From: Henricia sp. BOLD:AAB3569
Taxonomy: Eukaryota; Echinodermata; Asteroidea; Spinulosida; Echinasteridae
DNA: 64,000 nucleotides
Direction: 5' to 3'
Assembly (NCBI GenBank): GCA_037783545.1
Contig: JBBELK010000062.1
Location: 682,001-746,000 of the forward strand
Shown here in pieces: positions 8,949 through 24,278 of this stretch. A model generated the notes under the pieces. It had not been told where the DNA came from. It saw only the letters and a program-made list of their open reading frames with translations, and did not search any database. Positions within the stretch are counted from its first letter, which is position 1; each line of letters opens with the position of its first letter. A program made the position numbers and the translations under genes.

Positions 8949-10343
8949 AACATCACAAACCGGCTCTTTTCAGAGCCACCACAACCTTCAAAAAGAGATA
9001 TTTCGTTGAAGCCGTTTACTTAGCTTTTACTTGGGATACATTGGGATTAAGTTGGGATAAATTAAAGTACAACATACAACTCCGGTGCAGTTATAAGAGG
9101 CATGTGTTTTGGGAAAAATTAATCCGTGTAAATTGGGCATTTGGGTGCCAAACTGTTAAATCTGTTAGAGAAAATGGTACTGAAGCAAGATCCTAGCCTG
9201 CGCGCACGCAATCTTAAGAATCTGCGGTGAACACGGGCGAAAGTTGCCCCAGTTAGACTTTGGGTGGAAGGATAAATGTGGGGCGTGACCGCAGCATGCA
9301 AGTAACTGTAGGGGCGTTCAAGATGCTCACACCGTGTAACAGGGGGTTTGCAACACCGGGGGAATCCCCAGAAGGTGCGAAACAAACGACACATGGTTTC
9401 GCATTGAATTATAAGAACACCGCTAAAAAATTAAGCCGGCGCCACGCAAAAATAGTTGCCTTAAAGTACCGCAATAAACTTTGTCAATGCCCACAGACAT
9501 CTAATTATTAAGCCCTATTCCCTATGATTCTGTGTCATAAACCTGTGTTTTTCTTCGCACTCACGTCACGATTCCAAACTGTATGCCAGGTTTTACTAGG
9601 TGACGTCATTACACCGAGCTTTACACCACCGGCAAGCTCGGGTAGTCACTATGAGCAACTAACAATGGAAATTGGGCCCAATGGTTTGTGCCCAATTTCC
9701 ATTGTTAGTTGCTCACAGTGAGTGGTGGCTGCCACCTGCAGTGGGCAGACTCGTGTATTACGTGATGGCTAAACGAACGCTCGGGTGTAAGAACGCCCCT
9801 TGTATGAAGCGCGCCACCACGGGTTTGGCGCGTAATTACGCTGGCCGGCCGGACTCGATTACACGAGCGTACACTGACATGTCCACGCCCAAGTACACGG
9901 AAACTAAATTTTGAGAAATAATCATAAGATGTTTTTTTTTTTTCGAATTGTTTGCATAGGTTGAGCGGGGCAGGGCTTATGTGACGACCGACTTGTAAAT
10001 TATTTCCCACGTTGCTTTAGATTGGGCGCTTTGGGGCTACAAAAATGAACTGAAATGGACATGAATCATTATGGCTGACTCCAGGTTAACCTTTTGACGC
10101 TGGAAGACGTTTAATCACGCCAGGATTTCCGCGTCGATGTAGCAGAGGACTTAAATTTTGGCTCTTCGTAATTAAATCTGAGCTCTTTGCACAATGAGCA
10201 TAATATATAAAAGCAAAATAAATAAAATGTGTAAAAAGTCTGAAAATGATCAAGATAATTTATAAGGCAGACAATCAAATCTCTTTCTTGAAATTGTTGT
10301 GGCTCTGAAAAGAGCCGTTTTTGGTTCGTTAGTAGGTCGACCC

Positions 10344-10742
<399 letters not shown>

Positions 10743-11009
10743 CTAATTTTCTTTGAGAAAGCGAATACCCCGACACGGTTGAACTACGCCTATTTGTAGC
10801 GTTTCCGGGATTTCTTCAATTGTCCAATCAGATCGTAACCCGTGCCATCACCCGATCAGCCAATAGAGAAAGCGCAGGAAATGCGCTAGTCGTGCGAATG
10901 CCGCGGGTGAATGCCTTTGTGGAGCTACCATTTGCATGAAGAAAAACTATATGAGTCGGCACTCTGCTGGTGTCATGGTACTCTGGTGATAAAGCCGAAA
11001 ATCAAAAAC

Positions 11010-11378
11010 ATGGGACCCAAACCAAGCGGAAAGGGATCTAAAAAGGCTGGCATGGCCAAGGGAGCACCCCGCACCGACAAAAAGAGAAAGCGGCGTAGAA
11101 AGGAGAGCTACGGTCTTTACATTTACAAAGTCATGAAACAGGTCCACCCTGACACCAGCATCTCCAGCCGTGCCATGGGCATCATGAACAGCTTCGTCAA
11201 TGACATCTTTGAGCGCATCGCAGCTGAGGGTTCCCGCCTGGCGCACTACAACAAAAAATCCACCATCTCCAGTCGGGAGGTGCAGACTGCCGTCCGTCTC
11301 CTACTACCTGGCGAGCTGGCCAAACACGCCGTTAGCGAAGGTACCAAGGCTGTCACCAAGTATACAACCTCAAAGTAG
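11010..11378 (+). CDS. H2B: Histone H2B (unit 5)
   Basis: Reference protein. Stem-loop at 11392-11407. Confidence 0.97.
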   Translation: MGPKPSGKGSKKAGMAKGAPRTDKKRKRRRKESYGLYIYKVMKQVHPDTSISSRAMGIMNSFVNDIFERIAAEGSRLAHYNKKSTISSREVQTAVRLLLPGELAKHAVSEGTKAVTKYTTSK

Positions 11379-12773
11379 AACATCACAAACCGGCTCTTTT
11401 CAGAGCCACCACAACCTTCAAAAAGAGATATTTCGTTGAAGCCGTTTACTTAGCTTTTACTTGGGATACATTGGGATTAAGTTGGGATAAATTAAAGTAC
11501 AACATACAACTCCGGTGCAGTTATAAGAGGCATGTGTTTTGGGAAAAATTAATCCGTGTAAATTGGGCATTTGGGTGCCAAACTGTTAAATCTGTTAGAG
11601 AAAATGGTACTGAAGCAAGATCCTAGCCTGCGCGCACGCAATCTTAAGAATCTGCGGTGAACACGGGCGAAAGTTGCCCCAGTTAGACTTTGGGTGGAAG
11701 GATAAATGTGGGGCGTGACCGCAGCATGCAAGTAACTGTAGGGGCGTTCAAGATGCTCACACCGTGTAACAGGGGGTTTGCAACACCGGGGGAATCCCCA
11801 GAAGGTGCGAAACAAACGACACATGGTTTCGCATTGAATTATAAGAACACCGCTAAAAAATTAAGCCGGCGCCACGCAAAAATAGTTGCCTTAAAGTACC
11901 GCAATAAACTTTGTCAATGCCCACAGACATCTAATTATTAAGCCCTATTCCCTATGATTCTGTGTCATAAACCTGTGTTTTTCTTCGCACTCACGTCACG
12001 ATTCCAAACTGTATGCCAGGTTTTACTAGGTGACGTCATTACACCGAGCTTTACACCACCGGCAAGCTCGGGTAGTCACTATGAGCAACTAACAATGGAA
12101 ATTGGGCCCAATGGTTTGTGCCCAATTTCCATTGTTAGTTGCTCACAGTGAGTGGTGGCTGCCACCTGCAGTGGGCAGACTCGTGTATTACGTGATGGCT
12201 AAACGAACGCTCGGGTGTAAGAACGCCCCTTGTATGAAGCGCGCCACCACGGGTTTGGCGCGTAATTACGCTGGCCGGCCGGACTCGATTACACGAGCGT
12301 ACACTGACATGTCCACGCCCAAGTACACGGAAACTAAATTTTGAGAAATAATCATAAGATGTTTTTTTTTTTTCCAATTGTTTGCATAGGTTGAGCGGGG
12401 CAGGGCTTATGTGACGACCGACTTGTAAATTATTTCCCACGTTGCTTTAGATTGGGCGCTTTGGGGCTACAAAAATGAACTGAAATGGACATGAATCATT
12501 ATGGCTGACTCCAGGTTAACCTTTTGACGCTGGAAGACGTTTAATCACGCCAGGATTTCCGCGTCGATGTAGCAGAGGACTTAAATTTTGGCTCTTCGTA
12601 ATTAAATCTGAGCTCTTTGCACAATGAGCATAATATATAAAAGCAAAATAAATAAAATGTGTAAAAAGTCTGAAAATGATCAAGATAATTTATAAGGCAG
12701 ACAATCAAATCTCTTTCTTGAAATTGTTGTGGCTCTGAAAAGAGCCGTTTTTGGTTCGTTAGTAGGTCGACCC

Positions 12774-13172
<399 letters not shown>

Positions 13173-13439
13173 CTAATTTTCTTTGAGAAAGCGAATACCC
13201 CGACACGGTTGAACTACGCCTATTTGTAGCGTTTCCGGGATTTCGTCAATTGTCCAATCAGATCGTAACCCGTGCCATCACCCGATCAGCCAATAGAGAA
13301 AGCGCAGGAAATGCGCTAGTCGTGCGAATGCCGCGGGTGAATGCCTTTGTGGAGCTACCATTTGCATGAAGAAAAACTATATGAGTCGGCACTCTGCTGG
13401 TGTCATGGTACTCTGGTGATAAAGCCGAAAATCAAAAAC

Positions 13440-13808
13440 ATGGGACCCAAACCAAGCGGAAAGGGATCTAAAAAGGCTGGCATGGCCAAGGGAGCACCCC
13501 GCACCGACAAAAAGAGAAAGCGGCGTAGAAAGGAGAGCTACGGTCTTTACATTTACAAAGTCATGAAACAGGTCCACCCTGACACCAGCATCTCCAGCCG
13601 TGCCATGGGCATCATGAACAGCTTCGTCAATGACATCTTTGAGCGCATCGCAGCTGAGGGTTCCCGCCTGGCGCACTACAACAAAAAATCCACCATCTCC
13701 AGTCGGGAGGTGCAGACTGCCGTCCGTCTCCTACTACCTGGCGAGCTGGCCAAACACGCCGTTAGCGAAGGTACCAAGGCTGTCACCAAGTATACAACCT
13801 CAAAGTAG
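13440..13808 (+). CDS. H2B: Histone H2B (unit 6)
   Basis: Reference protein. Stem-loop at 13822-13837. Confidence 0.97.
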   Translation: MGPKPSGKGSKKAGMAKGAPRTDKKRKRRRKESYGLYIYKVMKQVHPDTSISSRAMGIMNSFVNDIFERIAAEGSRLAHYNKKSTISSREVQTAVRLLLPGELAKHAVSEGTKAVTKYTTSK

Positions 13809-15203
13809 AACATCACAAACCGGCTCTTTTCAGAGCCACCACAACCTTCAAAAAGAGATATTTCGTTGAAGCCGTTTACTTAGCTTTTACTTGGGATACA
13901 TTGGGATTAAGTTGGGATAAATTAAAGTACAACATACAACTCCGGTGCAGTTATAAGAGGCATGTGTTTTGGGAAAAATTAATCCGTGTAAATTGGGCAT
14001 TTGGGTGCCAAACTGTTAAATCTGTTAGAGAAAATGGTACTGAAGCAAGATCCTAGCCTGCGCGCACGCAATCTTAAGAATCTGCGGTGAACACGGGCGA
14101 AAGTTGCCCCAGTTAGACTTTGGGTGGAAGGATAAATGTGGGGCGTGACCGCAGCATGCAAGTAACTGTAGGGGCGTTCAAGATGCTCACACCGTGTAAC
14201 AGGGGGTTTGCAACACCGGGGGAATCCCCAGAAGGTGCGAAACAAACGACACATGGTTTCGCATTGAATTATAAGAACACCGCTAAAAAATTAAGCCGGC
14301 GCCACGCAAAAATAGTTGCCTTAAAGTACCGCAATAAACTTTGTCAATGCCCACAGACATCTAATTATTAAGCCCTATTCCCTATGATTCTGTGTCATAA
14401 ACCTGTGTTTTTCTTCGCACTCACGTCACGATTCCAAACTGTATGCCAGGTTTTACTAGGTGACGTCATTACACCGAGCTTTACACCACCGGCAAGCTCG
14501 GGTAGTCACTATGAGCAACTAACAATGGAAATTGGGCCCAATGGTTTGTGCCCAATTTCCATTGTTAGTTGCTCACAGTGAGTGGTGGCTGCCACCTGCA
14601 GTGGGCAGACTCGTGTATTACGTGATGGCTAAACGAACGCTCGGGTGTAAGAACGCCCCTTGTATGAAGCGCGCCACCACGGGTTTGGCGCGTAATTACG
14701 CTGGCCGGCCGGACTCGATTACACGAGCGTACACTGACATGTCCACGCCCAAGTACACGGAAACTAAATTTTGAGAAATAATCATAAGATGTTTTTTTTT
14801 TTTCGAATTGTTTGCATAGGTTGAGCGGGGCAGGGCTTATGTGACGACCGACTTGTAAATTATTTCCCACGTTGCTTTAGATTGGGCGCTTTGGGGCTAC
14901 AAAAATGAACTGAAATGGACATGAATCATTATGGCTGACTCCAGGTTAACCTTTTGACGCTGGAAGACGTTTAATCACGCCAGGATTTCCGCGTCGATGT
15001 AGCAGAGGACTTAAATTTTGGCTCTTCGTAATTAAATCTGAGCTCTTTGCACAATGAGCATAATATATAAAAGCAAAATAAATAAAATGTGTAAAAAGTC
15101 TGAAAATGATCAAGATAATTTATAAGGCAGACAATCAAATCTCTTTCTTGAAATTGTTGTGGCTCTGAAAAGAGCCGTTTTTGGTTCGTTAGTAGGTCGA
15201 CCC

Positions 15204-15602
<399 letters not shown>

Positions 15603-15869
15603 CTAATTTTCTTTGAGAAAGCGAATACCCCGACACGGTTGAACTACGCCTATTTGTAGCGTTTCCGGGATTTCGTCAATTGTCCAATCAGATCGTAACC
15701 CGTGCCATCACCCGATCAGCCAATAGAGAAAGCGCAGGAAATGCGCTAGTCGTGCGAATGCCGCGGGTGAATGCCTTTGTGGAGCTACCATTTGCATGAA
15801 GAAAAACTATATGAGTCGGCACTCTGCTGGTGTCATGGTACTCTGGTGATAAAGCCGAAAATCAAAAAC

Positions 15870-16238
15870 ATGGGACCCAAACCAAGCGGAAAGGGATCTA
15901 AAAAGGCTGGCATGGCCAAGGGAGCACCCCGCACCGACAAAAAGAGAAAGCGGCGTAGAAAGGAGAGCTACGGTCTTTACATTTACAAAGTCATGAAACA
16001 GGTCCACCCTGACACCAGCATCTCCAGCCGTGCCATGGGCATCATGAACAGCTTCGTCAATGACATCTTTGAGCGCATCGCAGCTGAGGGTTCCCGCCTG
16101 GCGCACTACAACAAAAAATCCACCATCTCCAGTCGGGAGGTGCAGACTGCCGTCCGTCTCCTACTACCTGGCGAGCTGGCCAAACACGCCGTTAGCGAAG
16201 GTACCAAGGCTGTCACCAAGTATACAACCTCAAAGTAG
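15870..16238 (+). CDS. H2B: Histone H2B (unit 7)
   Basis: Reference protein. Stem-loop at 16252-16267. Confidence 0.97.
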   Translation: MGPKPSGKGSKKAGMAKGAPRTDKKRKRRRKESYGLYIYKVMKQVHPDTSISSRAMGIMNSFVNDIFERIAAEGSRLAHYNKKSTISSREVQTAVRLLLPGELAKHAVSEGTKAVTKYTTSK

Positions 16239-17633
16239 AACATCACAAACCGGCTCTTTTCAGAGCCACCACAACCTTCAAAAAGAGATATTTCGTTGAA
16301 GCCGTTTACTTAGCTTTTACTTGGGATACATTGGGATTAAGTTGGGATAAATTAAAGTACAACATACAACTCCGGTGCAGTTATAAGAGGCATGTGTTTT
16401 GGGAAAAATTAATCCGTGTAAATTGGGCATTTGGGTGCCAAACTGTTAAATCTGTTAGAGAAAATGGTACTGAAGCAAGATCCTAGCCTGCGCGCACGCA
16501 ATCTTAAGAATCTGCGGTGAACACGGGCGAAAGTTGCCCCAGTTAGACTTTGGGTGGAAGGATAAATGTGGGGCGTGACCGCAGCATGCAAGTAACTGTA
16601 GGGGCGTTCAAGATGCTCACACCGTGTAACAGGGGGTTTGCAACACCGGGGGAATCCCCAGAAGGTGCGAAACAAACGACACATGGTTTCGCATTGAATT
16701 ATAAGAACACCGCTAAAAAATTAAGCCGGCGCCACGCAAAAATAGTTGCCTTAAAGTACCGCAATAAACTTTGTCAATGCCCACAGACATCTAATTATTA
16801 AGCCCTATTCCCTATGATTCTGTGTCATAAACCTGTGTTTTTCTTCGCACTCACGTCACGATTCCAAACTGTATGCCAGGTTTTACTAGGTGACGTCATT
16901 ACACCGAGCTTTACACCACCGGCAAGCTCGGGTAGTCACTATGAGCAACTAACAATGGAAATTGGGCCCAATGGTTTGTGCCCAATTTCCATTGTTAGTT
17001 GCTCACAGTGAGTGGTGGCTGCCACCTGCAGTGGGCAGACTCGTGTATTACGTGATGGCTAAACGAACGCTCGGGTGTAAGAACGCCCCTTGTATGAAGC
17101 GCGCCACCACGGGTTTGGCGCGTAATTACGCTGGCCGGCCGGACTCGATTACACGAGCGTACACTGACATGTCCACGCCCAAGTACACGGAAACTAAATT
17201 TTGAGAAATAATCATAAGATGTTTTTTTTTTTTCGAATTGTTTGCATAGGTTGAGCGGGGCAGGGCTTATGTGACGACCGACTTGTAAATTATTTCCCAC
17301 GTTGCTTTAGATTGGGCGCTTTGGGGCTACAAAAATGAACTGAAATGGACATGAATCATTATGGCTGACTCCAGGTTAACCTTTTGACGCTGGAAGACGT
17401 TTAATCACGCCAGGATTTCCGCGTCGATGTAGCAGAGGACTTAAATTTTGGCTCTTCGTAATTAAATCTGAGCTCTTTGCACAATGAGCATAATATATAA
17501 AAGCAAAATAAATAAAATGTGTAAAAAGTCTGAAAATGATCAAGATAATTTATAAGGCAGACAATCAAATCTCTTTCTTGAAATTGTTGTGGCTCTGAAA
17601 AGAGCCGTTTTTGGTTCGTTAGTAGGTCGACCC

Positions 17634-18032
<399 letters not shown>

Positions 18033-18299
18033 CTAATTTTCTTTGAGAAAGCGAATACCCCGACACGGTTGAACTACGCCTATTTGTAGCGTTTCCGGGA
18101 TTTCGTCAATTGTCCAATCAGATCGTAACCCGTGCCATCACCCGATCAGCCAATAGAGAAAGCGCAGGAAATGCGCTAGTCGTGCGAATGCCGCGGGTGA
18201 ATGCCTTTGTGGAGCTACCATTTGCATGAAGAAAAACTATATGAGTCGGCACTCTGCTGGTGTCATGGTACTCTGGTGATAAAGCCGAAAATCAAAAAC

Positions 18300-18668
18300 A
18301 TGGGACCCAAACCAAGCGGAAAGGGATCTAAAAAGGCTGGCATGGCCAAGGGAGCACCCCGCACCGACAAAAAGAGAAAGCGGCGTAGAAAGGAGAGCTA
18401 CGGTCTTTACATTTACAAAGTCATGAAACAGGTCCACCCTGACACCAGCATCTCCAGCCGTGCCATGGGCATCATGAACAGCTTCGTCAATGACATCTTT
18501 GAGCGCATCGCAGCTGAGGGTTCCCGCCTGGCGCACTACAACAAAAAATCCACCATCTCCAGTCGGGAGGTGCAGACTGCCGTCCGTCTCCTACTACCTG
18601 GCGAGCTGGCCAAACACGCCGTTAGCGAAGGTACCAAGGCTGTCACCAAGTATACAACCTCAAAGTAG
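18300..18668 (+). CDS. H2B: Histone H2B (unit 8)
   Basis: Reference protein. Stem-loop at 18682-18697. Confidence 0.97.
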   Translation: MGPKPSGKGSKKAGMAKGAPRTDKKRKRRRKESYGLYIYKVMKQVHPDTSISSRAMGIMNSFVNDIFERIAAEGSRLAHYNKKSTISSREVQTAVRLLLPGELAKHAVSEGTKAVTKYTTSK

Positions 18669-20063
18669 AACATCACAAACCGGCTCTTTTCAGAGCCACC
18701 ACAACCTTCAAAAAGAGATATTTCGTTGAAGCCGTTTACTTAGCTTTTACTTGGGATACATTGGGATTAAGTTGGGATAAATTAAAGTACAACATACAAC
18801 TCCGGTGCAGTTATAAGAGGCATGTGTTTTGGGAAAAATTAATCCGTGTAAATTGGGCATTTGGGTGCCAAACTGTTAAATCTGTTAGAGAAAATGGTAC
18901 TGAAGCAAGATCCTAGCCTGCGCGCACGCAATCTTAAGAATCTGCGGTGAACACGGGCGAAAGTTGCCCCAGTTAGACTTTGGGTGGAAGGATAAATGTG
19001 GGGCGTGACCGCAGCATGCAAGTAACTGTAGGGGCGTTCAAGATGCTCACACCGTGTAACAGGGGGTTTGCAACACCGGGGGAATCCCCAGAAGGTGCGA
19101 AACAAACGACACATGGTTTCGCATTGAATTATAAGAACACCGCTAAAAAATTAAGCCGGCGCCACGCAAAAATAGTTGCCTTAAAGTACCGCAATAAACT
19201 TTGTCAATGCCCACAGACATCTAATTATTAAGCCCTATTCCCTATGATTCTGTGTCATAAACCTGTGTTTTTCTTCGCACTCACGTCACGATTCCAAACT
19301 GTATGCCAGGTTTTACTAGGTGACGTCATTACACCGAGCTTTACACCACCGGCAAGCTCGGGTAGTCACTATGAGCAACTAACAATGGAAATTGGGCCCA
19401 ATGGTTTGTGCCCAATTTCCATTGTTAGTTGCTCACAGTGAGTGGTGGCTGCCACCTGCAGTGGGCAGACTCGTGTATTACGTGATGGCTAAACGAACGC
19501 TCGGGTGTAAGAACGCCCCTTGTATGAAGCGCGCCACCACGGGTTTGGCGCGTAATTACGCTGGCCGGCCGGACTCGATTACACGAGCGTACACTGACAT
19601 GTCCACGCCCAAGTACACGGAAACTAAATTTTGAGAAATAATCATAAGATGTTTTTTTTTTTTCGAATTGTTTGCATAGGTTGAGCGGGGCAGGGCTTAT
19701 GTGACGACCGACTTGTAAATTATTTCCCACGTTGCTTTAGATTGGGCGCTTTGGGGCTACAAAAATGAACTGAAATGGACATGAATCATTATGGCTGACT
19801 CCAGGTTAACCTTTTGACGCTGGAAGACGTTTAATCACGCCAGGATTTCCGCGTCGATGTAGCAGAGGACTTAAATTTTGGCTCTTCGTAATTAAATCTG
19901 AGCTCTTTGCACAATGAGCATAATATATAAAAGCAAAATAAATAAAATGTGTAAAAAGTCTGAAAATGATCAAGATAATTTATAAGGCAGACAATCAAAT
20001 CTCTTTCTTGAAATTGTTGTGGCTCTGAAAAGAGCCGTTTTTGGTTCGTTAGTAGGTCGACCC

Positions 20064-20462
<399 letters not shown>

Positions 20463-20666
20463 CTAATTTTCTTTGAGAAAGCGAATACCCCGACACGGTT
20501 GAACTACGCCTATTTGTAGCGTTTCCGGGATTTCGTCAATTGTCCAATCAGATCGTAACCCGTGCCATCACCCGATCAGCCAATAGAGAAAGCGCAGGAA
20601 ATGCGCTAGTCGTGCGAATGCCGCGGGTGAATGCCTTTGTGGAGCTACCATTTGCATGAAGAAAAA

Positions 20667-21194
20667 CTATATGAGTCGGCACTCTGCTGGTGTCATGGTA
20701 CTCTGGTGATAAAGCCGAAAATCAAAAACATGGGACCCAAACCAAGCGGAAAGGGATCTAAAAAGGCTGGCATGGCCAAGGGAGCACCCCGCACCGACAA
20801 AAAGAGAAAGCGGCGTAGAAAGGAGAGCTACGGTGGTCTTCTTGGGTAGCAGAACGGCTTGAATGTTGGGCAGGACACCGCCTTGAGCGATGGTCACTCC
20901 ACTCAGAAGCTTGTTCAACTCCTCGTCGTTGCGGATGGCCAACTGTAGGTGCCGCGGGTTGATTCTTGTTTTCTTGTTGTCTCGAGCTGCGTTGCCTGCC
21001 AACTCGATAATTTCTGCTGCCAAGTATTCCATAACGGCAGCCAAGTACACTGGCGCACCGGCCCCGACACGTTCGCCATAGTTGCCTTTGCGGAGGAAAC
21101 GGTGAACACGACCCACAGGGAACTGCAGTCCAGCCCGGGCGGATCGGCTCTTAGCCTTGGCGCGTACTTTTCCTCCCTTGCCTCGTCCAGACAT
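20667..21194 (-). CDS. Chimeric H2A with a 54-residue tail from antisense H2B (unit 9)
   Basis: This frame encodes H2A residues 1-121 unchanged, through PKKTT, then loses the last five residues and reads into the opposite strand of the broken H2B and its leader. That adds 54 residues, giving 175 in total. The new tail starts [11 protein letters not shown], is fairly hydrophobic and cysteine-containing, and resembles no domain I know. A complete promoter copy (21195-21479) precedes the gene. It lacks its own histone stem-loop; the next one on this strand is at 20021-20036, 630 nt past the stop and beyond the intact H2A. The mRNA would therefore be unprocessed or a long bicistronic form. It overlaps the truncated H2B on the other strand. 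Most likely a by-product of the duplication; the histone fold should be intact if it is expressed. Confidence 0.8.
   Translation of the reverse strand: MSGRGKGGKVRAKAKSRSARAGLQFPVGRVHRFLRKGNYGERVGAGAPVYLAAVMEYLAAEIIELAGNAARDNKKTRINPRHLQLAIRNDEELNKLLSGVTIAQGGVLPNIQAVLLPKKTTVALLSTPLSLFVGAGCSLGHASLFRSLSAWFGSHVFDFRLYHQSTMTPAECRLI
20730..20849 (+). pseudogene. H2B: Truncated H2B, N-terminal tail only (unit 9)
   Basis: The first 35 codons of H2B, up to KESYG, are followed by GLLG and a stop where the duplicated H2A sequence begins in antisense. The 39-residue product would hold the basic tail and likely nuclear-localisation segment but no histone fold, so it cannot pair with H2A. Promoter, octamer and TATA box are intact (20445-20729). 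There is no stem-loop until 21862-21877, after the next intact H2B about 1 kb away. I class it as a broken gene that may still be transcribed. Confidence 0.9.
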
Positions 21195-21479
21195 GATGTA
21201 ACTTTTGCACGGCTAATTTTCTTTGAGAAAGCGAATACCCCGACACGGTTGAACTACGCCTATTTGTAGCGTTTCCGGGATTTCGTCAATTGTCCAATCA
21301 GATCGTAACCCGTGCCATCACCCGATCAGCCAATAGAGAAAGCGCAGGAAATGCGCTAGTCGTGCGAATGCCGCGGGTGAATGCCTTTGTGGAGCTACCA
21401 TTTGCATGAAGAAAAACTATATGAGTCGGCACTCTGCTGGTGTCATGGTACTCTGGTGATAAAGCCGAAAATCAAAAAC
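21195..21479. promoter_or_regulatory. Second shared promoter of unit 9
   Basis: Duplicate of the 285-bp bidirectional promoter, with both CCAAT boxes, the octamer and both TATA-like boxes. It serves the chimeric H2A to the left and an intact H2B to the right. Confidence 0.85.
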
Positions 21480-21848
21480 ATGGGACCCAAACCAAGCGGA
21501 AAGGGATCTAAAAAGGCTGGCATGGCCAAGGGAGCACCCCGCACCGACAAAAAGAGAAAGCGGCGTAGAAAGGAGAGCTACGGTCTTTACATTTACAAAG
21601 TCATGAAACAGGTCCACCCTGACACCAGCATCTCCAGCCGTGCCATGGGCATCATGAACAGCTTCGTCAATGACATATTTGAGCGCATCGCAGCTGAGGG
21701 TTCCCGCCTGGCGCACTACAACAAAAAATCCACCATCTCCAGTCGGGAGGTGCAGACTGCCGTCCGTCTCCTACTACCTGGCGAGCTGGCCAAACACGCC
21801 GTTAGCGAAGGTACCAAGGCTGTCACCAAGTATACAACCTCAAAGTAG
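21480..21848 (+). CDS. H2B: Histone H2B (unit 9, intact copy, synonymous variant)
   Basis: Full 122-residue reference protein. C>A at 21677 changes the isoleucine 66 codon ATC to ATA. Stem-loop at 21862-21877. Its divergent neighbour is the chimeric H2A. Confidence 0.97.
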   Translation: MGPKPSGKGSKKAGMAKGAPRTDKKRKRRRKESYGLYIYKVMKQVHPDTSISSRAMGIMNSFVNDIFERIAAEGSRLAHYNKKSTISSREVQTAVRLLLPGELAKHAVSEGTKAVTKYTTSK

Positions 21849-23243
21849 AACATCACAAACCGGCTCTTTTCAGAGCCACCACAACCTTCAAAAAGAGATA
21901 TTTCGTTGAAGCCGTTTACTTAGCTTTTACTTGGGATACATTGGGATTAAGTTGGGATAAATTAAAGTACAACATACAACTCCGGTGCAGTTATAAGAGG
22001 CATGTGTTTTGGGAAAAATTAATCCGTGTAAATTGGGCATTTGGGTGCCAAACTGTTAAATCTGTTAGAGAAAATGGTACTGAAGCAAGATCCTAGCCTG
22101 CGCGCACGCAATCTTAAGAATCTGCGGTGAACACGGGCGAAAGTTGCCCCAGTTAGACTTTGGGTGGAAGGATAAATGTGGGGCGTGACCGCAGCATGCA
22201 AGTAACTGTAGGGGCGTTCAAGATGCTCACACCGTGTAACAGGGGGTTTGCAACACCGGGGGAATCCCCAGAAGGTGCGAAACAAACGACACATGGTTTC
22301 GCATTGAATTATAAGAACACCGCTAAAAAATTAAGCCGGCGCCACGCAAAAATAGTTGCCTTAAAGTACCGCAATAAACTTTGTCAATGCCCACAGACAT
22401 CTAATTATTAAGCCCTATTCCCTATGATTCTGTGTCATAAACCTGTGTTTTTCTTCGCACTCACGTCACGATTCCAAACTGTATGCCAGGTTTTACTAGG
22501 TGACGTCATTACACCGAGCTTTACACCACCGGCAAGCTCGGGTAGTCACTATGAGCAACTAACAATGGAAATTGGGCCCAATGGTTTGTGCCCAATTTCC
22601 ATTGTTAGTTGCTCACAGTGAGTGGTGGCTGCCACCTGCAGTGGGCAGACTCGTGTATTACGTGATGGCTAAACGAACGCTCGGGTGTAAGAACGCCCCT
22701 TGTATGAAGCGCGCCACCACGGGTTTGGCGCGTAATTACGCTGGCCGGCCGGACTCGATTACACGAGCGTACACTGACATGTCCACGCCCAAGTACACGG
22801 AAACTAAATTTTGAGAAATAATCATAAGATGTTTTTTTTTTTTCGAATTGTTTGCATAGGTTGAGCGGGGCAGGGCTTATGTGACGACCGACTTGTAAAT
22901 TATTTCCCACGTTGCTTTAGATTGGGCGCTTTGGGGCTACAAAAATGAACTGAAATGGACATGAATCATTATGGCTGACTCCAGGTTAACCTTTTGACGC
23001 TGGAAGACGTTTAATCACGCCAGGATTTCCGCGTCGATGTAGCAGAGGACTTAAATTTTGGCTCTTCGTAATTAAATCTGAGCTCTTTGCACAATGAGCA
23101 TAATATATAAAAGCAAAATAAATAAAATGTGTAAAAAGTCTGAAAATGATCAAGATAATTTATAAGGCAGACAATCAAATCTCTTTCTTGAAATTGTTGT
23201 GGCTCTGAAAAGAGCCGTTTTTGGTTCGTTAGTAGGTCGACCC

Positions 23244-23642
<399 letters not shown>

Positions 23643-23909
23643 CTAATTTTCTTTGAGAAAGCGAATACCCCGACACGGTTGAACTACGCCTATTTGTAGC
23701 GTTTCCGGGATTTCGTCAATTGTCCAATCAGATCGTAACCCGTGCCATCACCCGATCAGCCAATAGAGAAAGCGCAGGAAATGCGCTAGTCGTGCGAATG
23801 CCGCGGGTGAATGCCTTTGTGGAGCTACCATTTGCATGAAGAAAAACTATATGAGTCGGCACTCTGCTGGTGTCATGGTACTCTGGTGATAAAGCCGAAA
23901 ATCAAAAAC

Positions 23910-24278
23910 ATGGGACCCAAACCAAGCGGAAAGGGATCTAAAAAGGCTGGCATGGCCAAGGGAGCACCCCGCACCGACAAAAAGAGAAAGCGGCGTAGAA
24001 AGGAGAGCTACGGTCTTTACATTTACAAAGTCATGAAACAGGTCCACCCTGACACCAGCATCTCCAGCCGTGCCATGGGCATCATGAACAGCTTCGTCAA
24101 TGACATCTTTGAGCGCATCGCAGCTGAGGGTTCCCGCCTGGCGCACTACAACAAAAAATCCACCATCTCCAGTCGGGAGGTGCAGACTGCCGTCCGTCTC
24201 CTACTACCTGGCGAGCTGGCCAAACACGCCGTTAGCGAAGGTACCAAGGCTGTCACCAAGTATACAACCTCAAAGTAG
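23910..24278 (+). CDS. H2B: Histone H2B (unit 10)
   Basis: Reference protein. Stem-loop at 24292-24307. Confidence 0.97.
   Translation: MGPKPSGKGSKKAGMAKGAPRTDKKRKRRRKESYGLYIYKVMKQVHPDTSISSRAMGIMNSFVNDIFERIAAEGSRLAHYNKKSTISSREVQTAVRLLLPGELAKHAVSEGTKAVTKYTTSK

Larger units (their letters stand above)
7291..9693. repeat. Array unit 4 (27-bp deletion)
   Basis: 2,403 bp. The whole difference is a 27-bp loss inside H2A, between 8250 and 8251. Promoter 8295-8579; palindrome 9646-9721. Confidence 0.97.
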
